From: Verrucomicrobiaceae bacterium
GTDB lineage: Bacteria > Verrucomicrobiota > Verrucomicrobiia > Verrucomicrobiales > Verrucomicrobiaceae
Length of the DNA stretch: 64,000 bases
Assembly (NCBI GenBank): GCA_947466075.1
Contig: CANIBP010000021.1
Location: forward strand, 25,534-89,533
Direction of reading: 5' to 3'
Part shown: piece after piece, positions 36,852 to 45,622 of the stretch
How positions within the stretch are numbered: position 1 is the first letter of the stretch
How the letters are laid out: each line of letters starts with the position of its first letter
The notes under the pieces: generated by a model
What the model saw: the letters and a program-made list of their open reading frames with translations, nothing else
Told to the model about the DNA's origin: nothing
Databases searched by the model: none
Translations under genes and position numbers: made by a program

Positions 36852-38402
36852 TCACTTGCGAATGAGCAAACTCTTCCCAGTCATCTCCGCAGGCTGCTTC
36901 ACGCCGAGCATGTCGAGCAGCGTCGGGGCGATGTCGGCGAGTTTGCCGCTGGCGACGGAGTAGTTCGCGGCATCGGCGGCGACGTAGATGCCGTGGACGA
37001 GGTTCGTGGTGTGGGCGGTGTTGGGGCTGCCGTCGGGGTTGCGCATGAGTTCACAGTTGCCGTGGTCGGCGGTGATGAAGAGCTTGCCGCCGAGCTCGAG
37101 GACTTTTTCGACGATCATGCGCACGCCGAGGTCGATGGTCTCGCAGGCATGAATGCCGGCTTCGACGACACCGGTGTGGCCGACCATGTCGGGGTTGGCG
37201 TAGTTCATGATGACGGCGTCATACTTTTCCAAACGACGCAGCACCTCGAAGGTGAGGTCGGGAGCGCTCATCTGCGGCTTTTTGTCGTAGGTTGGCACTT
37301 CCTTAGGCGAGATGGCGAGGTAGCGATCTTCGCCGGGATTGGGTTCTTCGACGCCGCTGTTAAAGAAGAAAGTGACGTGAGGGTATTTTTCCGTTTCAGC
37401 GGCACGAAGTTGCGTGAGGCCCGCAGCGGCGATGATCTGGCCGAGGTTGTTGTTCAAGCTCTCGGAGGCGAAGATGACGCGAGCACCGAGTTCGGTGTAG
37501 GTGGCATCGTATTCGGTGAGCGTGTAGTAGCCGGTCTTCGGCGTGGCTTCACGGTCGAAACCGGAGAAGCCTGATTTCAAGAAGGCATCGCTGAGCTGGC
37601 GGGCACGGTCGGCACGGAAGTTGAACCAGAGGATGACATCGCCATCGCGGATGCGTTGCTCGTTGGCGTTGCTGAAGATCATGGGCTGCATGAACTCATC
37701 GCCACGCGGGTCACTCGGATATGCGGCTTTGACGGCGGCACTGGGCGTGTCGGTGCGAACTTCGCCACGACCGAGAACAATGGCGTCCCAGGCGAGCTTG
37801 TTGCGCTCCCAGCGTGTATCGCGGTCCATGGCGTAGTAGCGGCCGATGACGGTGGCTATGTTGGCACCACTAGGTTTCAAATCGGCCTCAAGCTTGGCAA
37901 GATACGCAGCACCGCCTTTCGGCGAGGTATCACGGCCATCTGTGATGGCGTGGACCATGAGATCGGTGATACCTGCGGCCTTCGCGGCATTGCATAGTGC
38001 GGTGAGGTGGTCCTGATGCGAATGCACGCCGCCATCGCTGATGAGGCCGAGGAAGTGGAGGCGCTTGCCTTTAGCCTTTTCGAAGGCTTCGACGAGCACG
38101 GGCATCTTGGCGAGTTCGCCATCGCGAATGCTCTTGTTGATGCGGGTGAGGTCTTGATAGACGACGCGACCGGCACCGAGATTGAGGTGACCGACTTCGC
38201 TATTACCCATCTGGCCGTCAGGCAAGCCCACGTCCTCGCCACTGGCGCTGACGGTTCCACGTGGGAAGGTGGCATAGAGGTGATCGTGAAAAGGCGTCTT
38301 CGCGAGCAGGGTGGCGTCGCCATTGGCGACAGCTTGAGCTTTGCCGCCGGGGTTGATGCCCCAGCCGTCACGGATAATCAGTACAACAGGTTTTTTAGCC
38401 AT
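36852..38402 (-). CDS. gpmI: 2,3-bisphosphoglycerate-independent phosphoglycerate mutase
   Basis: 516 aa, normal length. It converts 3- to 2-phosphoglycerate in glycolysis with two Mn2+ ions. Visible: the N-terminal metal site LIIRDGWGINP, the phosphorylated Ser in MGNSEVGHLNLGAGR at about 65-79, the substrate lid block HAITDGRDTSPKGG, and the C-terminal metal site FITADHGNCELM. The ATG at 38402 is followed directly by MAKKPVV. The gene is convergent with nothing at its end; its stop overlaps the GTG alternative start of the next gene. Divergent from the cell-wall amidase gene, with about 140 bases between starts. Confidence 0.95.
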   Translation of the reverse strand: MAKKPVVLIIRDGWGINPGGKAQAVANGDATLLAKTPFHDHLYATFPRGTVSASGEDVGLPDGQMGNSEVGHLNLGAGRVVYQDLTRINKSIRDGELAKMPVLVEAFEKAKGKRLHFLGLISDGGVHSHQDHLTALCNAAKAAGITDLMVHAITDGRDTSPKGGAAYLAKLEADLKPSGANIATVIGRYYAMDRDTRWERNKLAWDAIVLGRGEVRTDTPSAAVKAAYPSDPRGDEFMQPMIFSNANEQRIRDGDVILWFNFRADRARQLSDAFLKSGFSGFDREATPKTGYYTLTEYDATYTELGARVIFASESLNNNLGQIIAAAGLTQLRAAETEKYPHVTFFFNSGVEEPNPGEDRYLAISPKEVPTYDKKPQMSAPDLTFEVLRRLEKYDAVIMNYANPDMVGHTGVVEAGIHACETIDLGVRMIVEKVLELGGKLFITADHGNCELMRNPDGSPNTAHTTNLVHGIYVAADAANYSVASGKLADIAPTLLDMLGVKQPAEMTGKSLLIRK

Positions 38403-38544
38403 AATAGGTATGTCAGCGCTCCTTGTGCCAAGTCCGGGCAGGAATCAAGGACGGGAAAGAACCGGGGCGTCAGAACGTTTGCGCTCGGGGCCGACTCGGA
38501 CTATAAAAGGCCGCCGTTTCCACATTTTCGCTGTCATTCCCGTC

Positions 38545-39978
38545 ATGACTCCCGGATTGCACTCCAAAATCACCCAGGCCGTCATCGCCACCTTCGTTTT
38601 CGCCCTAGCGTCTGCGTCTTTCGACGTGGCGCTTGCTGAGGACAAGCCGGGCTTCTTCAAAAAGCTCTTCGGCGGTGGCAGCAAGGAGACACCTCCCGAA
38701 GCTGAAACGAAACCGGCACCTGCGAACAAGCCGAAGTCGGAACCGCCCAAGACCACCTCGAAACCAGCTACTTCTGCGCCGACGACCGGCAAACCACCAC
38801 GGGTCATCATCACCACGACCGGCGGCGGAACAAAGAAGAAGGTTGAGATTGGCAAGACCACAACGCCACCCAAGACGGCCAGCAAGACTGAAACGCCCAA
38901 GATTGAGCCGAAGCCGGAGCCCATCAAAGATGTGACGAAGTCCGTGGCAAAGGACAACGAGGCCCCGATGAAGGGTGAATTCAAAGAAGATGATGATGAC
39001 AAGCCAGCTACGACGAAATCGGAAGCCGTGTCGGTGTTACCGTCCAAAGACGGCTGGGAGATCGTGAAGATCGAAGGCCGCGACTACGTGACGGCTGAGA
39101 GTATCCGCAATTTTTACAACCCGGTGTATGGCTTCACCACGTTCCGCTTACAGGGCAATCATTTCTGGCTCGGCTCTTCCAAGCTCATCCTAAAGGCGCA
39201 GATCGGATCGCAGGAAATGCTGATCAATAACATCAAGTTCATCCTGAGCTACCCGGTGCAGTCCTACAATGGCAAGGTGCTCTTTTCACGGCTCGACTTG
39301 TGCAAGCTGATCGATCCGGTGCTGTATCCGAGTCATATTCAAAATGCGGAGTACTTTGACACCGTGGTCGTCGATGCTGGCCACGGCGGCCATGATGCTG
39401 GTGCACGCGGTGTGTATGGTTATGAAAAAGACTTCGCCCTGAAAATGGCGATGTCAGTGCGCACAGCGCTCATGCAGCGCGGCTTCAAAGTCATCCTGAC
39501 TCGGGCCAACGACACCTTCATCACCCTGGGAGGACGTGTCGCCATCGCCAACCAGACGCCGAAGAGCATTTTTCTCAGCTTCCATTTCAACTCCGGCGGT
39601 TCTGCCGCCACTGGCATTGAAACTTGGGCACTAACCCCACAGAACGCCTCCGCCACCATCAGCCGCGGCGGCGGTTACAACTTGAACGGCGTCACTGGCA
39701 ACAAGCAGGACTCCGCCAACATCGCGCTGGCCACGGCTGTGCATGCCAGTGTTATCAGTCGCTTCAAATTCGTGGATCGTGGTGTCAAGCGTGCGCAGTG
39801 GAGCGTGCTCACCGGCTGCAAACGTCCCGGCATCCTGTTTGAAGGCGGCTTCCTCACCAATGGTCCAGAATGTCTGCTCGTGGCCTCCGACACCTATCGT
39901 CAGCAGGTTTCTGCCGCCGTCGCTGACGCGGTGGTGAACTACCGCAAAGCACTCGAATCCGCGATGGCGAAACGCTGA
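38545..39978 (+). CDS. N-acetylmuramoyl-L-alanine amidase, exported
   Basis: 477 aa from the ATG at 38545, which gives the signal peptide (VIATFVFALASASFDVALA). A low-complexity Pro/Lys/Thr-rich linker (about 25-165, PKPEPIKD-like) leads to an AMIN-like or beta segment (ESIRNFYNPVYGFTTFRLQGN). The C-terminal Amidase_3 domain (about 275-475) has zinc ligands in VVVDAGHGGHDAGARG, YGYEKDF and FLSFHFNSGG, and the catalytic Glu in GILFEGGFLTN. It cleaves the amide bond between MurNAc and the peptide stem, acting in the periplasm during division or remodelling. The frame is open to 38341 but that part overlaps the start region of gpmI and is not coding. Confidence 0.88.
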   Translation: MTPGLHSKITQAVIATFVFALASASFDVALAEDKPGFFKKLFGGGSKETPPEAETKPAPANKPKSEPPKTTSKPATSAPTTGKPPRVIITTTGGGTKKKVEIGKTTTPPKTASKTETPKIEPKPEPIKDVTKSVAKDNEAPMKGEFKEDDDDKPATTKSEAVSVLPSKDGWEIVKIEGRDYVTAESIRNFYNPVYGFTTFRLQGNHFWLGSSKLILKAQIGSQEMLINNIKFILSYPVQSYNGKVLFSRLDLCKLIDPVLYPSHIQNAEYFDTVVVDAGHGGHDAGARGVYGYEKDFALKMAMSVRTALMQRGFKVILTRANDTFITLGGRVAIANQTPKSIFLSFHFNSGGSAATGIETWALTPQNASATISRGGGYNLNGVTGNKQDSANIALATAVHASVISRFKFVDRGVKRAQWSVLTGCKRPGILFEGGFLTNGPECLLVASDTYRQQVSAAVADAVVNYRKALESAMAKR

Positions 39979-39997
39979 GCTTTTGTCATGAGGCAAA

Positions 39998-40552
39998 TCA
40001 AGCAGCGTCTGGCAAGGATTTGCTGAGCAGTGCCAACAGCGGCGCAGTGTTTTCCAGCGTGAACTCCGCCCCCACCTGCGGCTCATCATGACTCAGAACG
40101 CGAATCGTGTGCGGCACACCGGCGTTGATCGCCATTTGGATGTCACGGTCGTGATCCCCAACAAGCCAGCTTCGTGTTAAATCGAGACCGTGCTCATTTT
40201 GGGCGCGCAAAATCATTTCCGGACTTGGTTTGCGACAGGTGCAGGTGCCGGAGAGGTGCGTGCAGGCATAAATGCCATCAAAAGCAGCGTCATGCTGAAC
40301 TAGTTCGCTCTGCATGCGTGCATGCATGTCATCCAGCGTGGACTGTGGCATGAGACCTTTGCCCACGCCCTGCTGGCTGGTGACGAGAATCGTCGCATAA
40401 CCACGTGACCTGCACAGTGCGAGCGCCGTGATGATTCCAGGCGAGAAGTAGAAATCTTCCCAGCGCAGGACATAGCCTGCACCTGGCGAGACATTGATGA
40501 CGCCATCACGGTCGAAAAACACAGCGGGGCGGAGCGAAGAGGCGGCGGACAT
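39998..40552 (-). CDS. gmhB: D,D-heptose 1,7-bisphosphate phosphatase-like HAD hydrolase
   Basis: 184 aa from the ATG at 40552 (MSAASSLRPAVFFDRDG); an ATG six codons upstream is possible. HAD motifs: I FFDRDGVIN, II VTSQQGVGKG, III with Lys in CTCRKPSPEM, IV LVGDHDRDIQ. The zinc-binding CTHLSGTCTC segment is the mark of GmhB rather than histidinol-phosphatase. It removes the 7-phosphate of heptose bisphosphate on the way to ADP-heptose for LPS core. No other heptose gene lies nearby, so the pathway assignment rests on motif alone. Confidence 0.85.
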   Translation of the reverse strand: MSAASSLRPAVFFDRDGVINVSPGAGYVLRWEDFYFSPGIITALALCRSRGYATILVTSQQGVGKGLMPQSTLDDMHARMQSELVQHDAAFDGIYACTHLSGTCTCRKPSPEMILRAQNEHGLDLTRSWLVGDHDRDIQMAINAGVPHTIRVLSHDEPQVGAEFTLENTAPLLALLSKSLPDAA

Positions 40553-40615
40553 TCCGCACATGCTTAGCATGCTAAAGCGGCAGGGAAACTCGTCTTTGCA
40601 GGCGTGCAGCGAGGT

Positions 40616-41197
40616 TCAATCCCCTGCCCCAGTGTTCTCGTAGTCCACTTCCAAATTCAGACCCATGAGCACATAATCATGCGGCTGAGCCTGCATGTCC
40701 CGCAAGTAATCCGGCAGCCGCAGCAACTCCACGAAGCCACATTTCCAGAAGGACTGCACGGTGTTCTTACGCTCGCCATTGAACTCAGCCTCCAGGCGGG
40801 TCAGGCCAGCGTGAGCGGCGGCCTCCACCAGACCACCCAGCAAAGCCCGCAGCACGCCCGAGCCGCGAAAATCGGGATGAATCAACGCATCCACCATGCC
40901 GATATGCCGTTTCCAACCACCAGGTCGTTGATGCAGCGTCGCATGCCCTGCCACTTGACCATCAGCCAGCGCAAGCAGCGTCAGCCGTTTCTCGTAGTTG
41001 AGGTCATGACACCATGCCTCGATCTCATCCGTGCCATTCAGTCGATGCTTGATAAGAAAACGCTCATTACTTGGAATGGCGTCATGAAACCGCGTAAAAG
41101 CCGGTGAATCCTCCTCCTGCAATGGACGAATCATCACCTGCACGCCGTTGGTCAGCGTTTGGCGGAGAGGGTATTGCTCTAGGGCAAATTCAATCAT
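40616..41197 (-). CDS. GNAT family N-acetyltransferase
   Basis: 193 aa. GNAT fold with a predicted acetyl-CoA site in IHPDFRGSGVLRALLGGLVEAA at about 105-126 and preceding beta strands (TLLALADGQVAGHATLHQRPGGW). The end (SFWKCGFVELLRLPDYLRDMQAQPHDYVLMGL) is usual for the family. The acceptor cannot be told from sequence. Divergent from the exported protein gene at 41312 with a 114-base gap that should hold both promoters. Confidence 0.8.
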   Translation of the reverse strand: MIEFALEQYPLRQTLTNGVQVMIRPLQEEDSPAFTRFHDAIPSNERFLIKHRLNGTDEIEAWCHDLNYEKRLTLLALADGQVAGHATLHQRPGGWKRHIGMVDALIHPDFRGSGVLRALLGGLVEAAAHAGLTRLEAEFNGERKNTVQSFWKCGFVELLRLPDYLRDMQAQPHDYVLMGLNLEVDYENTGAGD

Positions 41198-41311
41198 GTT
41201 GAGTTAATTCAACATTAGACAAAGCACCATGCATGCCAGCCGCACAGAAGCTCACCAACCATTTTTCCAAAATGATTGCGTTTGGTTGGTTTTTGGCGAC
41301 TCATCGCATCC

Positions 41312-42085
41312 ATGCAATTTCTAGTCCACCTCTGCATGGCCAGCGTTTTTCTGGCCTCTTCGATCATCGCTACCGCTCAGAGTGACACCGCGCATCACCG
41401 GGCGATTTACAATGCGATCAACGCCAAGGAGGACTCTCTCAAAAAAGTCACTACCACGTACAATAATGAACCGACAATCTTTGCCCTGACCGGCTGGTTG
41501 GAAGGAGGCGAGGTGAAAAAGATCGTGGCAAAGTGCGGCGACGATGGTGATGGCGTCACGGAGTATTATCTGGAAGGCGAGAAGCCGCTTTTTGTCTTCA
41601 ACACCTACAGCAAAGGCAGCGCGAGCAAGCCAGGTGCACGTGTGGAAGAACGCCTGTATTTTGAGGACGGCAGCATCTTTAAGTGGCTCACCACCGAAAA
41701 ACCAACGCCTGTTCTTCATGGTGAAGACTATCAGGCCACCACGGAGATGTACACCACGAACTGCGCGGCCTTCATTGCTGCATTGAAGAACGGCAAGGGT
41801 GCTGGCGCTGCCAAAGCAGCGGCAAAACAGACGGATGGTGTGTTCCTCGGCATTGAAGAAGGCGATTACGCCCACTGGAATATGCGCACGGTGGATGGTG
41901 CCGAGGTTTCCTACTTCATTCTGAAGCCTGACGCCGCAGTGGACAAGGTGCTGGAAAATCCCAAGGTTTTCACTGGCAGAAAGTGTCGCGTGACATGGAA
42001 GAAATCGACCGAAAACATCCCTGAGGCCGGTGGCAAGATGGAGATCGAGCAGATTCTCAGCGTCGAGTGGCTTGGTAAAAAGTAG
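41312..42085 (+). CDS. Exported protein of unknown function
   Basis: 257 aa from the ATG at 41312 with a signal peptide (MQFLVHLCMASVFLASSIIATA). The mature part starts SDTAHHRAIYNAINAKEDSLKK and contains repeated beta-like stretches; the second half (GVFLGIEEGDYAHWNMRTVDGAEVSYFILKPD, VFTGRKCRVTWKKS) resembles small beta domains found in verrucomicrobial exported proteins. No family recognised. The gene ends four bases before a small membrane-protein gene, likely its operon partner. Confidence 0.65.
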   Translation: MQFLVHLCMASVFLASSIIATAQSDTAHHRAIYNAINAKEDSLKKVTTTYNNEPTIFALTGWLEGGEVKKIVAKCGDDGDGVTEYYLEGEKPLFVFNTYSKGSASKPGARVEERLYFEDGSIFKWLTTEKPTPVLHGEDYQATTEMYTTNCAAFIAALKNGKGAGAAKAAAKQTDGVFLGIEEGDYAHWNMRTVDGAEVSYFILKPDAAVDKVLENPKVFTGRKCRVTWKKSTENIPEAGGKMEIEQILSVEWLGKK

Positions 42086-42089
42086 CGCC

Positions 42090-42293
42090 ATGGCATCTCC
42101 TGAAAATGTGCAACTGGCCGCACGCTTCGGCATGTTCATGCTCGCTGCGGGTGGTTTCGGTTTGATCACTGGCGTCACATTGGCCCGCAGCGGCATCGTA
42201 CGTCGCGCGGACAAGCCAGGCGATTTTTACAGCACCTGCCTCTGTCATTTGGCCCTCGGAGCTTTCTGTTATTTCGGGCAGTTCTTTGTGTAG
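42090..42293 (+). CDS. Small two-helix membrane protein
   Basis: 67 aa from the ATG at 42090. Two hydrophobic segments (FGMFMLAAGGFGLITGVTLA and CLCHLALGAFCYFGQFFV) flank a short basic loop (RSGIVRRADKPGDFY). Starts four bases after the preceding gene's stop, so it is probably coupled to it. No family or function can be named. Confidence 0.6.
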   Translation: MASPENVQLAARFGMFMLAAGGFGLITGVTLARSGIVRRADKPGDFYSTCLCHLALGAFCYFGQFFV

Positions 42294-42352
42294 ACAGCGT
42301 AGTTGGGCGGACTCATGCAAAAGGCTCGTGCTTGAGACCGTAGGCTCACATC

Positions 42353-43600
42353 ATGCTCCAATCACCCAGTTCACGACGTTCGTTTCTAAAAGCAGCCTCT
42401 GCATCCATGCTTGCACCGTTATGGGGAGCATGCGCGGCTGATGGTTCGGACAGGCTCATGGCCTACGTGGGCACTTACACCTCGCCGTTGAAAAATATGA
42501 AAGCCACTCAGGTGGATCTGCCACCGGGGAACGGACGCGGCATCCATCTCTTTGACGTAGATAGGTCCACCGGTGCGATGACACCCGCTGGGATTTATGA
42601 GATGGGCACGAGCCCAAGCTGTCTCGCCTTTAATGCGGATCAGACGCACCTTTATTCCGGCAATGAGACCGAGCGCGTAGGTGAGAGTGAATCTGGCACC
42701 GTCAGCGCCTTCACCATCGACCAAGACGGCTCGCTGAAGCTGCTAAATACCGTCAATTCCGGCGGCAAGGGCCCCGCGCATCTCAGCGTGCATCCCAGCG
42801 GGAAGTTCGTGCTAGTGGCAAACTACTTCGGTGGTTCCGTGACTGTGCTGCCAATCAAACCGGATGGCAGTCTCGGTGAAGCCACAGATGTGAAAAAAGA
42901 CTCGGGCAAAATCGGCCCTACCAAAGCCACGAACGCTGCACCTGGCAGCTTTGCCATCAGTGGCCACGATCAAACTCATGTGCACATGATTGAAGCCGAT
43001 CCTTCTGGCAGGTTTGTCATCCACGTCGATCTCGGTCTCGATCAAATCTTCGTGTGGAAGTTCGACGCGGAGAAAGGCACGCTCACCGCGAACGATCCAC
43101 CCTTTGTCTCGCTGCCAGCGGGCGATGGCCCGCGTCACTTCGTGTTTCATCCAAATGGTCATTGGTTCTATTCCATTCAAGAAGAAGGCTCGACCGTCGT
43201 GCTGTTCGACTACGATGCGGAGAAAGGCCGTCTCACGCCGCGCCAGACGCTTCCCAGCCTGCCGCCGGGCTATGCAGGCAGCAATTTCTGCTCTGAGATC
43301 GCTGTCTCGGCCGATGGCAAGTTCGTCTATGCCGGCAATCGCCTACATGATAGCATCGCGATCTTCGCCGTAGGCAAAGATGGCGTACTCGCCTTCGTCG
43401 CCGAAGAATGGACACGGGGTGATTATCCCCGCAGCTTCACCTTCGATCCGAGCAACAGCTTTCTCTATTGCTGCAATCAGCGCGCTGATCATATCGCCGT
43501 CTTCCGCGTGGACAAGAGTAGCGGCAAACTGACTTTTACCGGCCACTACACACCGGTCGGCAATCCATCGCAGATCGTATTTCGCAATGTCCCAAAATAG
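42353..43600 (+). CDS. pgl: 6-phosphogluconolactonase, seven-bladed propeller type
   Basis: 415 aa with a twin-arginine-like leader (SSRRSFLKAASASML) that suggests export or a folded periplasmic form. The YbhE/Pgl-type lactonase propeller (about 35-410) shows blade repeats such as YSGNETERV, GPAHLSVHPSGKFVLVANY, GPRHFVFHPNGHWFYS, CSEIAVSADGKFVYAGNRL and PRSFTFDPSNSFLYCCNQ. In this family such proteins hydrolyse 6-phosphogluconolactone, the step after glucose-6-phosphate dehydrogenase (18735-20276). The exported leader is odd for that cytosolic step; a role on another lactone or cyclic sugar outside is an alternative. Confidence 0.82.
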   Translation: MLQSPSSRRSFLKAASASMLAPLWGACAADGSDRLMAYVGTYTSPLKNMKATQVDLPPGNGRGIHLFDVDRSTGAMTPAGIYEMGTSPSCLAFNADQTHLYSGNETERVGESESGTVSAFTIDQDGSLKLLNTVNSGGKGPAHLSVHPSGKFVLVANYFGGSVTVLPIKPDGSLGEATDVKKDSGKIGPTKATNAAPGSFAISGHDQTHVHMIEADPSGRFVIHVDLGLDQIFVWKFDAEKGTLTANDPPFVSLPAGDGPRHFVFHPNGHWFYSIQEEGSTVVLFDYDAEKGRLTPRQTLPSLPPGYAGSNFCSEIAVSADGKFVYAGNRLHDSIAIFAVGKDGVLAFVAEEWTRGDYPRSFTFDPSNSFLYCCNQRADHIAVFRVDKSSGKLTFTGHYTPVGNPSQIVFRNVPK

Positions 43601-43661
43601 CAGTGCTGAAATTCACATCGCCGTCTTCCGATGATAGACATCTGCTAGGCGGTCGTTCGTG

Positions 43662-44354
43662 ATGTCCCCAATGAATTTTCTTGTTCGCGTCAGCGCCATT
43701 CTCTTGTCCACGTTCTGCCTACAGGCTGATGATGCCCCATTGGCGGATCCTGACCTGCCGCAGCCGCTTGATTTCAGTTTCGCGGACGAATTGGTAACAC
43801 GCTCGCCCTTCACCCGTGCGGTGAATTTACAGGAGTCGCTGCAACTGACCGGCATCGCCTATGTCGATGGCCATCCCATTGCAACCGTGTTGAACAAAGA
43901 GACCAAGCAGCGCTACGTGGTTTCTGAGAATGCTAACGCGCAAGGCTGGCGACTCGTGACGGCCAGCCCCGGCGCCGAACTCTATGATACCCACATTGAA
44001 ATGCAGGTCGGTGAAGAAATCGTCGCGATGCACTACCAAGGACAGCAGCTTTCCCCTGGTGGCAGCGGGAAGACTCAACTGGCCGTTACCACCAAGAAGA
44101 ATAGCGACAAGGTGAAACCGACTTCCTTCCTGAGTGAGAAGGATCGCGATTTGTATGGCACTCTTTCGCCTGAGGCACGTGATAAATTCAAAGACATCAT
44201 GAAGTCGCGCTTGGAAAAGCATCCCGAACTCACGCCAGAGAAAACTTCCGACTATGCGCAGAAGGTATTTGCCAAACTCAAAGCGTCAGATTCATCGTCC
44301 GCAGGTGGTAGTGGCAATACGCCCAAGCCGTCGAAAAAGAGGCAGGGTGCTTGA
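43662..44354 (+). CDS. Exported protein of unknown function
   Basis: 230 aa from the ATG at 43662; an ATG at 43671 is an alternative. Signal peptide VRVSAILLSTFCLQA. The mature N-terminus (LADPDLPQPLDFSFADELVTRSPF) is followed by a beta segment (YVDGHPIATVLNKETKQRYVVSENANAQGW), then a long helical Lys-rich tail (LSEKDRDLYGTLSPEARDKFKDIMKSRLEK) ending KKRQGA. No family recognised. It is not followed closely by another gene on its strand, apart from the 56-aa reading frame at 44401. Confidence 0.6.
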   Translation: MSPMNFLVRVSAILLSTFCLQADDAPLADPDLPQPLDFSFADELVTRSPFTRAVNLQESLQLTGIAYVDGHPIATVLNKETKQRYVVSENANAQGWRLVTASPGAELYDTHIEMQVGEEIVAMHYQGQQLSPGGSGKTQLAVTTKKNSDKVKPTSFLSEKDRDLYGTLSPEARDKFKDIMKSRLEKHPELTPEKTSDYAQKVFAKLKASDSSSAGGSGNTPKPSKKRQGA

Positions 44355-44400
44355 GGCTGGTAAAGCATGTGATTTTGCTCTATAGCACCAACACACGACA

Positions 44401-44571
44401 ATGAGGAGTCAGAAACAAACCAACAAAGCGCCCCGGCCCTTCAAGAACAATTCATCCGCTGGCAAGTGGACCGGCGGCAGTGGCAGCAGTGGCTTCATTC
44501 CTGGACCCAAAGTCGTGCCGCGCGAGAAGAAAGCCGCAAGTGCCCCGCCGCCAGCACCGCCACCGCCTTAA
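44401..44571 (+). CDS. Small basic Gly/Pro-rich protein (candidate gene)
   Basis: 56 aa, MRSQKQTNKAPRPFK... with GSGSSGFIPGPKVVP and a Pro-rich end. It uses typical codons for this genome, is preceded by no obvious ribosome site, and its stop TAA overlaps the convergent methyltransferase stop (both lie in TTAA at 44568-44571). Low complexity means spurious coding is possible, so confidence is moderate. If real, it is likely a nucleic-acid-binding or structural small protein. Confidence 0.4.
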   Translation: MRSQKQTNKAPRPFKNNSSAGKWTGGSGSSGFIPGPKVVPREKKAASAPPPAPPPP

Positions 44572-45512
44572 CGAACCATCATCCAAGTCGTGCTGGCTCC
44601 GTGTCCTTGGGGAAAATCCACCGCCCCTGCCATGCGTGTGTATTCCGTGGTGCGGCGCTTAATCTTGGCACAAGCGCGCGCCTGACGTTCCAACGAAGCC
44701 GGATCAATCTTCGAGCAGTTGGTAGAGAGCAAGATCGCGCACTTAGGTGCCGCGATTTCGAGCGCAGCGAGCATCAGATCCTCAAAATGCTGCTCCACCT
44801 GCCAAAGTCGGCCGTTGTTGCCACGCGAGAACGTCGGCGGATCTAGGACGATGGCATCAAAGTGCTCGCCGCGATGTCCCAGCCTTGGCAGGAGTTCCAA
44901 CGCATCATCATTGATGAAGCGATGCCCTGCCGTTGCAATGCCATTGAGGGCGAGGTTTTGTTTACCACGATCCAACGACTTCCGAGATAGATCCACGCTC
45001 AGAGTCTCAGCTCCCGTGAGGCCGGCCACAACGCTGAAACTGCAAGTGTAGGCAAAGGTATTCAGTAGCCGCTTTGGCCGCAGCGCATGCAACTTGGCGC
45101 GGTTCGCGCGTTGATCCAGGAACAGGCCGTGACTGTAACCCGTACCGAAATCCAGCCCATAGCGAATTCCCGCCTCTGTCACAACCGTCGTAATGGGCAA
45201 AGTGGCATCTCCTGAACGCAAGATTGGCGAAACGCGCTCATGATTCTTCAATGGCAGGAACCGCGTGAATATCCGCACTGGAGTCCACTGCGCCAACGTG
45301 CTCCACGCTTCCAACCCAGCGACCAGTTCATTCAGCACCCCATCATTCTTATGCGAGATCATCGCATCATCACCTAGCCGCTCTACCCAACCCCCAGAAC
45401 CCGAAGCCAACCGATGTGCCGTAGTGCCTGCCATTTCAAAGGCTGCACGTTCACTCGGAGCAATCCAAGTCGTGGGTTGGGTGGCGTGGCTGCGAGAAGA
45501 GTAGGAATTCAC
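44568..45512 (-). CDS. Class I SAM-dependent rRNA methyltransferase, RlmI-like
   Basis: About 314 aa if it starts at the GTG at 45512; an ATG at 45434 gives 288 aa, and the frame is open to 45638. The N-terminal segment WIAPSERAAFEMAG...RLASGSGGWVERLGDDAMISHKND resembles the family's leader, so the GTG is preferred. The methyltransferase domain holds RLLNTFAYTCSFSVVAGLTGAETLSVDLS (SAM-binding loop and acidic end of strand 2) and the catalytic-type motif IVLDPPTFSRG at about 245. RlmI/RlmK relatives methylate cytosines in 23S rRNA. The N-terminal PUA domain of RlmI is not visible, so the exact target is uncertain. Confidence 0.78.
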   Translation of the reverse strand: MNSYSSRSHATQPTTWIAPSERAAFEMAGTTAHRLASGSGGWVERLGDDAMISHKNDGVLNELVAGLEAWSTLAQWTPVRIFTRFLPLKNHERVSPILRSGDATLPITTVVTEAGIRYGLDFGTGYSHGLFLDQRANRAKLHALRPKRLLNTFAYTCSFSVVAGLTGAETLSVDLSRKSLDRGKQNLALNGIATAGHRFINDDALELLPRLGHRGEHFDAIVLDPPTFSRGNNGRLWQVEQHFEDLMLAALEIAAPKCAILLSTNCSKIDPASLERQARACAKIKRRTTEYTRMAGAVDFPQGHGASTTWMMVR

Positions 45513-45622
45513 TCCTCTAGGCCTGTCGCAGGATCGTTGTTCGGGCAAGACATCCCTGCAATCTTCTCCGTTCAAGCGGTGCGAAATTCGTGTTTTGCAA
45601 CGTTTCAAAGGAACCCATCCGC

